Assembly (NCBI RefSeq): GCF_030295425.1
Contig: NZ_AP027081.1
Coordinates: forward strand, 1,798,001 to 1,862,000
DNA: 64,000 nucleotides
Source of the DNA: Mesoterricola sediminis
GTDB taxonomy: Bacteria > Acidobacteriota > Holophagae > Holophagales > Holophagaceae
Direction: 5' to 3'
Part shown: in pieces, positions 27,528-39,496 of the stretch
How positions within the stretch are numbered: the first letter of the stretch is position 1
How the letters are laid out: the number at the start of each line of letters is the position of its first letter
Notes under the pieces: generated by a model
What the model saw: the letters and a program-made list of their open reading frames with translations, nothing else
What the model was told of the DNA's origin: nothing
Databases searched by the model: none
Position numbers and translations under genes: made by a program

Positions 27528-28612
27528 TTCCCTGGCTCCTCTTCCCGTTCCGCGACGTCATCCCCGGTCTCTCGGTCTTCCGTTACATCACGTTCCGGGC
27601 GGCCCTCGCCGCGGCCACGGCCCTGATCCTCTCCCTGGTCTTCGGCCCCTGGGTGATCCGGACCCTGACCCGGCTGCGCATGGGCCAGCACATCCTCCAG
27701 GACACGCCCGAGAACCACCAGGCCAAGGCGGGCACGCCGACCATGGGCGGCCTCCTCATCGTGGGGTCCATCCTCATCTCCACGGTGCTCTGGTGCGACC
27801 TCCACAGCGGCGGGATCTGGGTGGCCCTGGTCTCCCTGGTGGGGTTCTGCGGCGTCGGGGCCTTCGATGACGTCAAGAAGCTCCTGCGCCGGCAGAACCT
27901 CGGCCTGCGCAGCTGGCAGAAGATGCTCCTGCTCGTGGCCATCACCCTCCTGGTGAGCTGGCTCGTGCTCCACTTCAACCTCCGGGGGAGCCAGACCAGC
28001 CAGCTGTCCGTGCCCTTCTTCAAGAAGTTCCGCCCCGACGTGGGCGTCTTCCTCGTGCCCTGGATCTGCCTGGTGGTGGTGGGCACCAGCAACGCGGTGA
28101 ACCTCACGGACGGCCTCGACGGCCTCGCCATCGGCGGCACCCTCATCGTGGCCACGACCTTCGCCATCCTGGCCTACGTGGCGGGCCACGCCAAGATCGC
28201 CGGCTACCTCCTGGTGCCCCACGTGCCGGGCTCCGGCGAACTGGCCGTCTTCCTCGGGGCCATGGGCGGCGCCTCCCTGGGCTTCCTCTGGTTCAACGCC
28301 CATCCCGCCGAAGTCTTCATGGGCGACACGGGCAGCCTGGCCCTGGGCGGCGCCCTCGGCACCGTGGCCATCATCATCAAGCAGGAGCTCCTCCTGGTGA
28401 TCGCCGGCGGGCTCTTCGTGTGGGAGGCCCTCAGCGTGATCCTCCAGGTGGGCAGCTACAAGCTCCGCGGCGGCAAGCGCATCTTCCGCATGGCCCCCTT
28501 CCACCACCACATGGAACTGGGCGGCCTGAAGGAGACCAAGGTGGTGATCCGGCTCTGGATCACCGCCATCGTCTGCTGCGTCCTGGCCCTGAGCTCCCTC
28601 AAGCTGCGGTAG
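27524..28612 (+). CDS. mraY: phospho-N-acetylmuramoyl-pentapeptide transferase
   Basis: MraY moves phospho-MurNAc-pentapeptide onto undecaprenyl phosphate to make lipid I at the inner membrane. The 362-residue polytopic protein shows about ten hydrophobic segments, the substrate motif KAGTPTMGG, the catalytic aspartates in GAFDDVKK and NLTDGLDGLA, FMGDTGSL, and PFHHHMELGG near the C-terminus. ATG at 27524 overlaps the murF stop. It is the last plus-strand gene before an antisense EAL gene interrupts the cluster. Confidence 0.97.
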   Translation: MIPWLLFPFRDVIPGLSVFRYITFRAALAAATALILSLVFGPWVIRTLTRLRMGQHILQDTPENHQAKAGTPTMGGLLIVGSILISTVLWCDLHSGGIWVALVSLVGFCGVGAFDDVKKLLRRQNLGLRSWQKMLLLVAITLLVSWLVLHFNLRGSQTSQLSVPFFKKFRPDVGVFLVPWICLVVVGTSNAVNLTDGLDGLAIGGTLIVATTFAILAYVAGHAKIAGYLLVPHVPGSGELAVFLGAMGGASLGFLWFNAHPAEVFMGDTGSLALGGALGTVAIIIKQELLLVIAGGLFVWEALSVILQVGSYKLRGGKRIFRMAPFHHHMELGGLKETKVVIRLWITAIVCCVLALSSLKLR

Positions 28613-28627
28613 GCCGCGGCGGGGGCT

Positions 28628-29362
28628 TCAGGGCAGGACCATCGGTTCCGGCTCTCCGAAGATGAAGCCCTGCCCCCAGGGGACGTCGGCGTCGATGACG
28701 GCCTGGAGCTCCGCGCCCGTCTCGATGCCCTCCACGATGTAGCCCACCCGCATGCGGGAGGCGAAGTGGGCGAGGGCGTTGAGGAGGGCCGCCTGGTAGG
28801 GGCGTCGGTCGACGCCGGCCACGAGGCTCCGGTCCACCTTGAAGAAATCCGGGCTGAGGCGGCTCATGTGGGCCAGGCTGGCGATGCCCGAGCCCAGGTC
28901 GTCGACGGCGATGCGCAGGCCCAGGTCGCGCAGGCGCCGGGCGCTCGCCTCCAGGCGCGAGGGGTCCATGCCGCCGAAGGACTCCGTGATCTCCAGCACC
29001 ACGCGGTGGGGAGGGATGGACAGGTGCCAGAGCCAGGGTTCCAGGCGCTTCCAGAACCCGGGGTGCTCCAGGGTGAGGGGCGCCAGGTTCACGAACAGCA
29101 GGTGATCGGTGACGGGGTGCCGCTCGAGGGCCGTGAAGACGGCCTCCAGACAGAGGAGATCCAGGCGGACGCGGGACTCGGGGCTCAGGGAGGTGTCCGT
29201 GAGGAGGTCGCCCACGGTGCGCATCCCGCCGCCGTCCACGTGGAAGCGGGTGAGGAGCTCCCGGGCCACGGTGTGGCCGGCCTTCAGCTCCACGATGGGG
29301 TGGGCGAAGGTCACCGCGGGGCGGTTCCCCGAGAGGATGCTGTCGAGGATGGCGCTGTTCAT
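28628..29362 (-). CDS. EAL-domain protein, probable c-di-GMP phosphodiesterase
   Basis: A 244-residue stand-alone EAL domain. Key positions seem kept: RELLTRF for the EALLR signature, LFVNLAP for the Asn motif, LEITES, AVDDLGSGIASLAHM for the double-Asp metal motif, FFKVDRSLV, YIVEGIET for the general-base Glu loop, and WGQGFIFGEP at the end. It should hydrolyse c-di-GMP to pGpG, or act as a sensor if a residue has drifted. No membrane or sensory domain is attached. It lies antisense between mraY and murD, 15 bp from the mraY stop and 58 bp from murD's start. GAAGGG lies upstream of the ATG, rather far. Confidence 0.88.
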   Translation of the reverse strand: MNSAILDSILSGNRPAVTFAHPIVELKAGHTVARELLTRFHVDGGGMRTVGDLLTDTSLSPESRVRLDLLCLEAVFTALERHPVTDHLLFVNLAPLTLEHPGFWKRLEPWLWHLSIPPHRVVLEITESFGGMDPSRLEASARRLRDLGLRIAVDDLGSGIASLAHMSRLSPDFFKVDRSLVAGVDRRPYQAALLNALAHFASRMRVGYIVEGIETGAELQAVIDADVPWGQGFIFGEPEPMVLP

Positions 29363-29420
29363 GGCCTGGACATTTTCCCTTCTTTGGCCGCCGGTGCCAA
29401 ACTGTATGAAAGGAGTGCGC

Positions 29421-30773
29421 ATGGGAAGGGTGGTTGTGGTCGGGGCTGGACGTTCGGGCCTGGGGGCCGCGGGGCACCTGGCCGCCTCGGGTCGCGAGGT
29501 CGTGCTGACCGAAGGGAAGCCCGGGCCGGATCCCGCGGCCGCGGAGCTGCTGTCGAACCTGGGCGTCCTGGCCGTATGGGGATCGCACCCCCTGTGCCTG
29601 CTCGATGACTGCGAGGAGGTGGTGCTGAGCCCGGGCGTGAGCCCCGCCATCCCCTTCGCCCAGGAGGCGGCCGCCCGCGGCATCCCCGTCACCGGGGAGC
29701 TCGAGCTGGCCCACCGGGCCCTGCGGGCGCGGGGCGACGGGGCGGTGATCCTCGCGGTGACCGGCACCAACGGGAAGAGCACCACCACGGACCTGACCGC
29801 CCACCTCCTCAAGACCTCCGGCCTGCCCACCCGCGCCTGCGGGAACCTGGGCATCCCCCTGGTGGAGGCCATCGCCGGCGCCGAGCCCGGCACCCGCTTC
29901 GCCCTCGAGTGCTCCAGCTACCAGCTGGAGACGGTGCGCGACTTCAAGGCGGAGGCCGCCGCCGCCCTCAACCTGACCCCGGACCACCTGGCCCGCCACG
30001 GCACCCTGGAGGCCTACCGCGCCGCCAAGGTCCGCATCTTCCAGCACCAGACGCCCGAGGACCTGCGCCTCACCCCGCTCGCGGACCCGGCCTTCGAGGC
30101 CCTCGCCCCAGGCCACGGCCTCAGCGCACGGTTCGGGTGGACCTGTCCCGACGGCCCCGGCGCCTGGTGCGACGACCACGGCACCCTCTGGCTGCGGGAC
30201 ACCCATGGGGAGCACCCGCTCGTGAACCGCTCCCGCCTCCTCATCCCCGGCGACCACAACGTGGAGAACGCCCTGGCCGCCGCCGTGCTGGCGGAACGGG
30301 GCGGGGCGGAGCTGGACGCCATCCGGGAGGGCCTGCGCACCTACCCCGGCCTCGCCCACCGCATCGCCCTCTGCGGGGAACGCGACGGCGTGGAGGCCTA
30401 CAACGACTCCAAGGGCACCAACGTGGACGCCACGCTCATCGCCATCCGCGCCCTGCCGGGCCCCCTCGTGCTCCTCCTCGGGGGGCAGGGGAAGGGCACC
30501 GGGTACGGTCCCCTGCGCGGGGCCCTGGAGGGCAAGCTGCGGCGGCTGATCTTCCTGGGCGAGGACATCCCGCGCCTGGAGGCCGACCTCGGGGACCTGC
30601 CCCACACGTCCATCCAGGCCTTCGACGAGGCCGTCGAGGCGGCCCTCGCCCTGGCCGAGCCCGGCGACCAGGTGCTGCTGAGCCCCGCCTGCGCGAGCTT
30701 CGACCAGTTCCGCAACTTCGAGGCCCGCGGGGAGCGGTTCGAGGCCCTGGTGAAGGCCTGGAGCCGGGGATGA
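29421..30773 (+). CDS. murD: UDP-N-acetylmuramoyl-L-alanine:D-glutamate ligase
   Basis: MurD adds D-Glu to UDP-MurNAc-L-Ala. The 450-residue product has a Rossmann-type N-domain (VVVVGAGRSGLGAAGHLA), SPGVSP, P-loop VTGTNGKSTTTDL, CGNLGIPL, ECSSYQLE, LTPDHLARHG, DHNVENALAAA, AYNDSKGTNVDAT and LLLGGQGKG, with SPACASFDQFRNFEARG at the end. AAAGGAG at about 29409-29415 fixes the ATG at 29421; an ATG at 29406 is less likely. It must have its own promoter or read-through past the antisense EAL gene. Its TGA overlaps the next gene (ATGA at 30770). Confidence 0.96.
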   Translation: MGRVVVVGAGRSGLGAAGHLAASGREVVLTEGKPGPDPAAAELLSNLGVLAVWGSHPLCLLDDCEEVVLSPGVSPAIPFAQEAAARGIPVTGELELAHRALRARGDGAVILAVTGTNGKSTTTDLTAHLLKTSGLPTRACGNLGIPLVEAIAGAEPGTRFALECSSYQLETVRDFKAEAAAALNLTPDHLARHGTLEAYRAAKVRIFQHQTPEDLRLTPLADPAFEALAPGHGLSARFGWTCPDGPGAWCDDHGTLWLRDTHGEHPLVNRSRLLIPGDHNVENALAAAVLAERGGAELDAIREGLRTYPGLAHRIALCGERDGVEAYNDSKGTNVDATLIAIRALPGPLVLLLGGQGKGTGYGPLRGALEGKLRRLIFLGEDIPRLEADLGDLPHTSIQAFDEAVEAALALAEPGDQVLLSPACASFDQFRNFEARGERFEALVKAWSRG

Positions 30774-32615
30774 GCGGCATGGAGGACGCCGTCCAGGCCG
30801 CGCGCTACCGCGCCTTCGCGGGCGCCCGCGGCGCCGCGGGCCGCTGCCTCGTGGTGGACGTGGCCGGCCAGCGCCTCGGCCTCCTCGTGGACGGGGAGGC
30901 GGTGGCGGACTGGCCCGTCTCCACGGCGTCGGCCGGCATCGGCGGGGAGGACGGATCGTACCGGACGCCCCCCGGATGGCACCGCATCCACGCCTGCATC
31001 GGGGAGGGGGCGGACCCCCTCGCGGTCTTCCGCGCCCGGGTCGCCACCGGCGAGGTGTGGGACGGCGCGCCCGGCGGCGGGGACCTCATCCTCGGCCGCG
31101 TCCTGACCCTGGACGGGGAGGAGCCCGGCGTCAACCGCGGCCCCGGCGTGGATTCGCTGGAGCGCACGATCTACATCCACGGCACCAACCACCCCGAGGA
31201 CCTGGGCAGGCCGGCCTCCCACGGCTGCGTGCGCATGGCCCCCGCCGACGTCCTCGACCTCTTCCGGCGGGTGGAGGCGGGGGATCCCGTGCTCGTTGCC
31301 GTCGGATCCGCCGGGCGCCTCCACTTCACGGGGGTGGGGGGGAGCGGCATGAGCGCCCTGGCCCAGTTCATGGCCTGGAGCGGCCACGAGGTCAGCGGGA
31401 GCGACCGGGGTTTCGACCAGGGGCTCAACCCCGAGGGCCGGGCCCGCCTGGAGGCGGCCGGCATCCGGATCCTGCCCCAGGACGGCGCCGGCGTGGCCGC
31501 GGACTGCCTGGGCGTCGTGGTGTCCACCGCCGTGGAGGACACGGTGCCCGATGTGCGCGAGGCGCGCCGCCTGGGCGTGCCGGTCCTCCACCGCTCCGAG
31601 TGCCTGGCCCACCTGGTGGCCTCCCGGCGGACCCTGGCCATCACGGGGACCAGCGGGAAATCCACCGCCGTGGCCATGGCCTTCGAGATCCTCGCTGGCG
31701 CCGGATGGGACCCGGCGGTCGTCACCGGCGGCGACCTCCTCGCCCTGCGGGACCGGGGGCTGTGGGGCAACGCCTGGGCCGGGGCTGGACCCCTCGTGAT
31801 CGAGGCGGACGAGAGCGATGGCTCCCTCGTGCGGTACCGGCCGGCGGTGGGCGTCGTCATGAACCTCCAGCGGGACCACAAGGAGATGGCGGAGGTGGCG
31901 GCCCTGTTCCGCACCTTCCGGGGGCGGGTCCGGGAGACCTTCCGGGCCGGCGACGGCCCCGGCCTCGAGGGCCTCGCCCGGGACGGGGAGCGCTTCGGCC
32001 TGGGGCCGGGCCCCGGCCTGCGGGCCCTGGGCGCCGCGGCGGGCCCGGCCGGCTGCGCCTTCACCGTGGAGGGGGTCCCCTTCACCCTGCCCGTGCCTGG
32101 GCTCCACAACGTGGAGGACGCCCTGGCGGCCATCGCCGGCTGCCGGGCCCTGGGCGTGCCCCTGGCGGACATGGTGGCCCCCCTGGCGGCGTTCCGCGGG
32201 GTGGCGCGCCGCTTCCAGGTGGTGGGATGCGACCGGGGCGTGGAGGTCGTGGACGACTTCGCCCACAACCCGGCCAAGGTGACCGCCGCCCTCCGGGCCG
32301 CGCGGGCCCGGGCGGCCCGGGTGCTGGCGGTCTTCCAGCCCCACGGGTACGGCCCGATGCGCTTCCTGCGCGCCGACTTCACCCGGGCCTTCGCCGGGGA
32401 GCTGGGGCCCGGCGGGATCCTCTGGATGCTGCCCATCTTCTACGCCGGCGGCACCGTCACCCGGGACATCTCGTCGGAGGACGTGGCCGCGGACATCCGC
32501 GCCCTCGGCGCCGACGCCCGTCCCGCCCCGGACCGCCCGTGGCTGGCGGAGGCCATCGCCGCGGAGGCGCGCGAGGGCGACCTGGTCCTCGTGATGGGCG
32601 CCCGGGACCCGTCCC

Positions 32616-35270
<2,655 letters not shown>

Positions 35271-35390
35271 GGGTGTGGCAATTATCAGTTATTCCTCCCG
35301 GAAGGAAAGCACTGGTTCCAAGGGAAGATGGGGCGCAGGAAAGGGTCGGTGGGCCCTGGCCAGAATTAATAATCTATTTATATTAGGCCC

Positions 35391-35711
35391 ATGTCCCACC
35401 CCCTCCGCCTCCTCTGCGTGGCGGCCCTGGTCTCCCTGCCGTCCTTCGCCGCCTGGTCCCATCATCGTCCCGACCCCATCCCGGGCGCGGCCCAGGCCCG
35501 CATCCCCCCGGCCAGCGCCGCGCCCCTGCCGGACCTGGCCCGCCCCATCCAGACCCTGGAACTGGAGGACCCCTGGGCGGGGTCCGAGGATGCGGCCGGT
35601 CCACGCCTCGCCCCGTTCGCCCCGGGGCCGCGGGGGTCCCTCGCGGCGAGGGCCAGCGCGCGGAACCAGGGGCCGCAGGCCCGGCCCCCCCGCGCCCTCC
35701 CCGGCCCCTGA
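35391..35711 (+). CDS. small secreted proline-rich protein, hypothetical
   Basis: A 106-residue frame starting MSHPLRLLCVAALVSLPSFAAWSHH has a good signal peptide, and the mature part is Pro/Ala/Arg-rich without recognisable fold. TATATT at 35379-35384 lies so close to the ATG that the mRNA would be nearly leaderless; no SD is present. In DNA this GC-rich open frames arise by chance, so the gene is uncertain. The signal peptide and the AT-rich promoter-like patch immediately upstream are the only support. Confidence 0.4.
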   Translation: MSHPLRLLCVAALVSLPSFAAWSHHRPDPIPGAAQARIPPASAAPLPDLARPIQTLELEDPWAGSEDAAGPRLAPFAPGPRGSLAARASARNQGPQARPPRALPGP

Positions 35712-36076
35712 ACCTTCGCCCCCAGCCCGGTTCCTCGCTCAGCTTTCCGACCCACTCGAACGATCCCTACCGATCCCAACGGATCGCTCCGCAGGCAGCA
35801 CGACACCGGCCATGGGGGGGATCGGGGCGAGGGTCAGGGCGAGGAAGCAGGGGCAGCCTCCCAGGCCTCCCCGTCCATCCCCGGCTCCTGAAATGGCAGG
35901 GATGGGACGGCGCCAGCGTGTACCCGATGCGCCGCCCCCTCTCAGCTGTGGTTTTTGACGGGGATGGAGGGGATGCACGGGGAGGCCTGGGATGGAGGCT
36001 TCCCGGCCCCCTCCAGGCGCGAGCGCTGGCGTTCCGGCAGCGGCGGGTCAAGAACTCCTACCCCGAGTGCGTCGAG
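35712..36076. other. 365-bp gap without a supported gene
   Basis: The stretch is GC-rich with runs of C and G and some loosely repeated GGCAGGGATGGGA/GGGGATGGAGG-type words. Open frames cross it on both strands but lack start signals and family motifs. It probably holds the 3' ends of the flanking transcripts (small protein on plus, EamA gene on minus). I see no tRNA cloverleaf and no clear terminator. Confidence 0.5.
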
Positions 36077-36979
36077 TTACGCGGAGTCGGCTCCCTGAGG
36101 CCGTTCCGGCCCCCCCTGGGCCGAGGCGAGGAGGACCACGCCGCCCAGGACGAGGAGGCCCCCGGCCCCCTGGAGGGGGGTCAAGGGCTCGGCCAGGAAG
36201 GCGGCACCCAGGAGGGCGGCGACGGGGGGCTCGACGGTGCAGGCCACCGAGGTCTGGAAGGGGCCGATCCGGCGGATGCCGGCCATGACCAGGGAGATGG
36301 GCAGGGCGGTGCCGAAGCAGGCCAGCCCGGCGACGCTGGCCCAGCCCATGGCGTTCAGGTGCAGGTTCAGGCGGCCGAAGGTCGCGGCGGGGACCAGGAC
36401 GAGGAGGCCGGCCCACGTGGTGATCCACCGGGTGGCCGTGGCGGGGGCGAGGCCCGCCTGGGCCCGGGTGCCCAGGGCCATGTAGACGGCGTAGCCCAGG
36501 GCGCTGCCGGCGCCGAGGGCGACCCCGGCGGCATCCAGACGGCTTGCCGGGAAGCCGAGGGCCAGGGCGACCCCGGCGAGGGCCAGGCCCAGGGCGCCCA
36601 GGGCGCGCCGGGAGGGGCGCCGCCCCTGGAGGCCCCAGTCCAGGAGGAGGACCAGGGCGGGGTACAGATAGAGGAGCAGGGTGGCGAGGCCCACGGGGAT
36701 CCGGCGGCTGGCCGCCAGGAAGAGCCCCGCCTCCAGGGCCAGGAGGCCCCCCATCCCCGCCAGGTCGCGCATGCGAGCGAGCGGGACCCGGGAGCCCGGC
36801 CGGAAGCAGGCCCCGCCCCACAACAGGAGGGCGGCCAAGGCGAAGCGCAGCCCCAGGGCCTCGGCCACACCCACCCCGGCCAGGCCCGCCAGGCGGTTGA
36901 AGAGGCCGATGGTGGCGAAGCTGCAGCCGGCCCCGGCCACCAGGAGCAGCCCGGCGACGCGCGGGGGGGCGGGCTTCAC
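36077..36979 (-). CDS. EamA/DMT-superfamily transporter
   Basis: A 300-residue integral membrane protein with about ten hydrophobic helices in two homologous EamA halves (VAGLLLVAGAGCSFATIGLF and AAGVALGAGSALGYAVYMAL open the two repeats). Members of this superfamily export or import small metabolites such as amino acids or sugars; the substrate cannot be read from sequence. The start is GTG at 36979, overlapping the kdsB stop (GTGA), so it is co-translated with kdsB. The pairing does not by itself show an envelope role. Confidence 0.88.
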   Translation of the reverse strand: MKPAPPRVAGLLLVAGAGCSFATIGLFNRLAGLAGVGVAEALGLRFALAALLLWGGACFRPGSRVPLARMRDLAGMGGLLALEAGLFLAASRRIPVGLATLLLYLYPALVLLLDWGLQGRRPSRRALGALGLALAGVALALGFPASRLDAAGVALGAGSALGYAVYMALGTRAQAGLAPATATRWITTWAGLLVLVPAATFGRLNLHLNAMGWASVAGLACFGTALPISLVMAGIRRIGPFQTSVACTVEPPVAALLGAAFLAEPLTPLQGAGGLLVLGGVVLLASAQGGPERPQGADSA

Positions 36980-37758
36980 TTCCGGCCGTGCAGCCGGAGC
37001 AGGGCCTCCACGGCGGGCACGTCCGCGGGGACGTCCACGCCCAGGCTCAGGTGGGGGGTCCGGGCGACGCCCACGGCCATGCCCGCCGCCAGGGCCCGGA
37101 GCTGTTCCAGCATCTCCATGCGCTCCAGGGGATGGGGGGGCAGGGCGGTGAAGGCCTCCAGGGCCGCCGGGCGGAAGCCGTAGATGCCCAGGTGGCGCAG
37201 GTAGAAGGCCAGCTGCTCGGCGCCGAGCCAGGGGCGGAAGTCGGGCACGAACAGGGTGCTGTTCCGCAGGTAGGGGATGGGGCTGCGGCTGAAGTACAGG
37301 GCCCGGCTCCGGTCGTCGACCACCACCTTCACATTGTTGGGGTTGAAGAGCTCGTCCGCGCTGTTGAAGGGACAGGCCGCCGTCGCCATGGGGAGGCCCG
37401 GATCCTCCCGGAGCAGGGCCACGACCCCGGCGATGGTGGCGGGATGCATGGCGGGCTCGTCGCCCTGGATGTTGAGGATGGCATCGAACTCCTTGCCGAT
37501 CGCTCGCCAGGCCGCGGCGACCCGGTCCGTGCCGGAGGGCAGGGCGGGGTCGGTCATGACCACGCGGCCGCCGAAGCCGGCCACCGCTTCGGCGATGCGG
37601 GCGTCATCCGTGGCCACCGCGACCTCGTCCACCCCCGGGGCGTTGCGGGCCGCTTCCCACACCCACTGGATCATGGGCCGGCCGGCGATGAGGGCCAGGG
37701 GCTTCCCCGGAAAACGGGAGGCCTGGTAGCGAGAGGGCAGGACGGCGAGGGTGCGCAT
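36976..37758 (-). CDS. kdsB: 3-deoxy-manno-octulosonate cytidylyltransferase
   Basis: KdsB activates Kdo as CMP-Kdo for the LPS inner core. The 260-residue protein has the nucleotidyltransferase start VLPSRYQASRFPGKPLALI, AVATDDARIAEAV, SGTDRVAAAWR, ILNIQGDEPAM, YFSRSPIPYLR, HLGIYGFR and EQLRALAAGM, all typical of the family. AAAGG precedes the ATG at 37758. It is evidence for a Kdo-containing LPS, in line with the GT9 enzyme at 1256. TATGAT on the minus strand about 25 nt upstream is a possible -10 box in the gap shared with fabH. Confidence 0.96.
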   Translation of the reverse strand: MRTLAVLPSRYQASRFPGKPLALIAGRPMIQWVWEAARNAPGVDEVAVATDDARIAEAVAGFGGRVVMTDPALPSGTDRVAAAWRAIGKEFDAILNIQGDEPAMHPATIAGVVALLREDPGLPMATAACPFNSADELFNPNNVKVVVDDRSRALYFSRSPIPYLRNSTLFVPDFRPWLGAEQLAFYLRHLGIYGFRPAALEAFTALPPHPLERMEMLEQLRALAAGMAVGVARTPHLSLGVDVPADVPAVEALLRLHGRK

Positions 37759-37914
37759 GGAAGCCTTTCGGGTCGGTTTGATCATAGCAAGGCTGAGGTC
37801 CCATGGGCCTTTCGGCCGGCCAACCCAGGAGGGGCGGATTCCCGCGTGGAAAAATCCCTCCGGATCCTTCACAATCATGGGTTTGGTACGCAAGATCCCG
37901 ACCCGGAGGTCCCA

Positions 37915-38916
37915 TTGACTCGACGCTTCGCCATCCCCGTGGGCATCACTGCGACCGGGCAATACTACCCGGATCGCGTCGTCACCAATGATGAACTGGC
38001 CAAGATGGTCGACACGAGCGATGAATGGATTCTGACCCGCACCGGCATCCGCACCCGCCGCTGGGTGGCCCCCGGGACCGGCAGCTCCGACCTGGGCGTG
38101 GCGGCCCTGCGCATGGCCCTGGACCGCCGCGGCATGAAGCCCGACGACCTGGACGCCATCATCTGCTGCACCGTCACCCCGGACATGTTCTTCCCCTGCA
38201 CGGCGGCCCTCATCCAGCACAAGCTGGGCGCCACCAAGTGCTTCGGCTTCGACATGAACGCGGCCTGCTCCAGCTTCCTCTTCGGCATGTCCGTGGGCGC
38301 CAGCTTCCTGGCCGGCGGCACCGTGCGCAACGTGGCCGTGGTCGGCTGCGACGTGATGACCTCCATCATGGACCCCACGGACCGCAACACGGCCGTCCTC
38401 TTCGGGGACGGGGCCGGGGCGGTGATCCTGGAGCGGGTGGAGGAGGGCTACGGCATCCTCGACTACGAGCACAGCATCGACGGGGCCGGGGCCCCCTTCC
38501 TCTGCATGCACGCCGGCGGGAGCCTCCGCCCCGCGTCGGAGGAGACGGTCGCCCAGCGCCTCCACTACATCCACCAGGAGGGCAAGGAGGTCTACAAGCA
38601 CGCCGTCCGGGAGATGGCCGAGGTGAGCCGCCTCATGCTCGACCGCAACAACATCGACCCCAAGGACCTGGCCCTCTTCGTGCCCCACCAGGCGAACCTC
38701 CGGATCATGGACGCCGCCGCCAAGCGCCTGGAGCTTCCCGCCGAGCGCATGGCCTGCAACATCTCCGAATACGCGAACACCACCAGCGCCACCCTGCCCA
38801 CCGCCCTCCACCAGTCCCTGGAGAAGGGCAAGCTCAAGAAGGGCGACCTCGTCGTCTTCGCCGCCTTCGGCGCGGGCTTCACCTGGGGCGGGAACCTCAT
38901 GCGCTGGGCCGTGTGA
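37915..38916 (+). CDS. fabH: beta-ketoacyl-ACP synthase III
   Basis: FabH condenses acetyl-CoA with malonyl-ACP to start fatty-acid synthesis. The 333 residues contain the Cys-His-Asn triad: Cys118 in NAACSSFLFG, His in VPHQANLRIMDAA, and Asn in EYANTTSATLP. Also visible are SDEWILTRTGI, FGDGAGAVILE and FAAFGAGFTWG. TTG at 37915 is taken as start because GGAGG at 37905-37909 is 5 nt upstream and the next residues (TRRFAIPVGITATG) match the family start. No ATG lies in a suitable place. Its TGA overlaps the rsmD GTG. Confidence 0.95.
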   Translation: MTRRFAIPVGITATGQYYPDRVVTNDELAKMVDTSDEWILTRTGIRTRRWVAPGTGSSDLGVAALRMALDRRGMKPDDLDAIICCTVTPDMFFPCTAALIQHKLGATKCFGFDMNAACSSFLFGMSVGASFLAGGTVRNVAVVGCDVMTSIMDPTDRNTAVLFGDGAGAVILERVEEGYGILDYEHSIDGAGAPFLCMHAGGSLRPASEETVAQRLHYIHQEGKEVYKHAVREMAEVSRLMLDRNNIDPKDLALFVPHQANLRIMDAAAKRLELPAERMACNISEYANTTSATLPTALHQSLEKGKLKKGDLVVFAAFGAGFTWGGNLMRWAV

Positions 38917-39437
38917 GGATCATCGCCGGGGCCCTGAAGGGCCGGCGCCTGGAGGCGCCCCCCGGCACCGGGCAGGTCCGCCCCACCGCGGACCGGGCCC
39001 GGGAGGCCCTCTTCTCCATCCTCCAGCGCTGGCCTCTAGGGGGCTTCGCCGATCTGTACGCGGGCACCGGGGCCGTGGGCCTGGAGGCCCTCAGCCGCGG
39101 CTACGGGCCGGTCACCTGCGTGGAGCGGGATCCGGCCGTGCTCGCCTTCCTCAAGCGGAACGCCCGGGGCACGGACCTGGAGGTCGCCGCGCGGGACGCC
39201 GGGCGGCTGGGGCCGGACGCCTTCCGGGGCCTGGCCGTGGTCTTCGCGGATCCGCCCTACGAACGGGCCCTCGAGGCCTGGGCGGCCCTGGCCCCCGTCG
39301 CCGCGGCCTGGCTGGCGCCGGGCGGCGTCCTGGTCTTCGAGGCGGCCGCGGGCACCGTCCTGCCGCCCCACCCCGGCCTGGAACCCGTGGACGTGCGCCG
39401 GTACGGGGCCGCCGCCTTCAGCCTCTTCCAGGCCTGA
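38913..39437 (+). CDS. rsmD: 16S rRNA (guanine966-N2)-methyltransferase
   Basis: The 174-residue enzyme methylates G966 of 16S rRNA with SAM. RIIAGALKGRRLEAPPG is the classic RsmD start, followed by VRPTADRAREALFSIL, the SAM motif LYAGTGAVGLEALSRG, and the catalytic VFADPPYE. The GTG at 38913 overlaps the fabH stop (GTGA). In many bacteria coaD follows rsmD; here a histidine kinase follows after a hairpin instead. Confidence 0.94.
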   Translation: MRIIAGALKGRRLEAPPGTGQVRPTADRAREALFSILQRWPLGGFADLYAGTGAVGLEALSRGYGPVTCVERDPAVLAFLKRNARGTDLEVAARDAGRLGPDAFRGLAVVFADPPYERALEAWAALAPVAAAWLAPGGVLVFEAAAGTVLPPHPGLEPVDVRRYGAAAFSLFQA

Positions 39438-39455
39438 CCCCGCGATTTCCCGCGA

Positions 39456-39475
39456 GGCCCCGTCGCGCCGGGGCC
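39456..39475 (+). terminator. probable terminator after rsmD
   Basis: GGCCCCG and CGGGGCC form a 7-bp GC stem around a TCGCGC loop, followed by CTGTTT. The U-tract is short, but the position 19 bp after the rsmD stop and before the kinase promoter fits an intrinsic terminator. Confidence 0.45.
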
Positions 39476-39484
39476 CTGTTTGGA

Positions 39485-39490
39485 TAAAAT
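39485..39490 (+). promoter_or_regulatory. candidate -10 box of the kinase at 39497
   Basis: TAAAAT (5 of 6 to consensus) ends 6 bp before the ATG, so a transcript starting at the normal distance would begin at or next to the start codon, giving a leaderless mRNA. No good -35 box is visible. Confidence 0.35.
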
Positions 39491-39496
39491 GGCGGT

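Noticed and set aside
35745-35790. T-loop-like GTTCGAG on the minus strand, possible tRNA
   Set aside because: The flanking bases do not pair as a T-stem, and no acceptor, D or anticodon arm can be built.
35918-36060. HAD-like start LSAVVFDGDGG in the gap
   Set aside because: Only the first motif resembles a HAD hydrolase. No other motif follows, and the frame runs into antisense of the EamA gene. Chance match more likely than a pseudogene.
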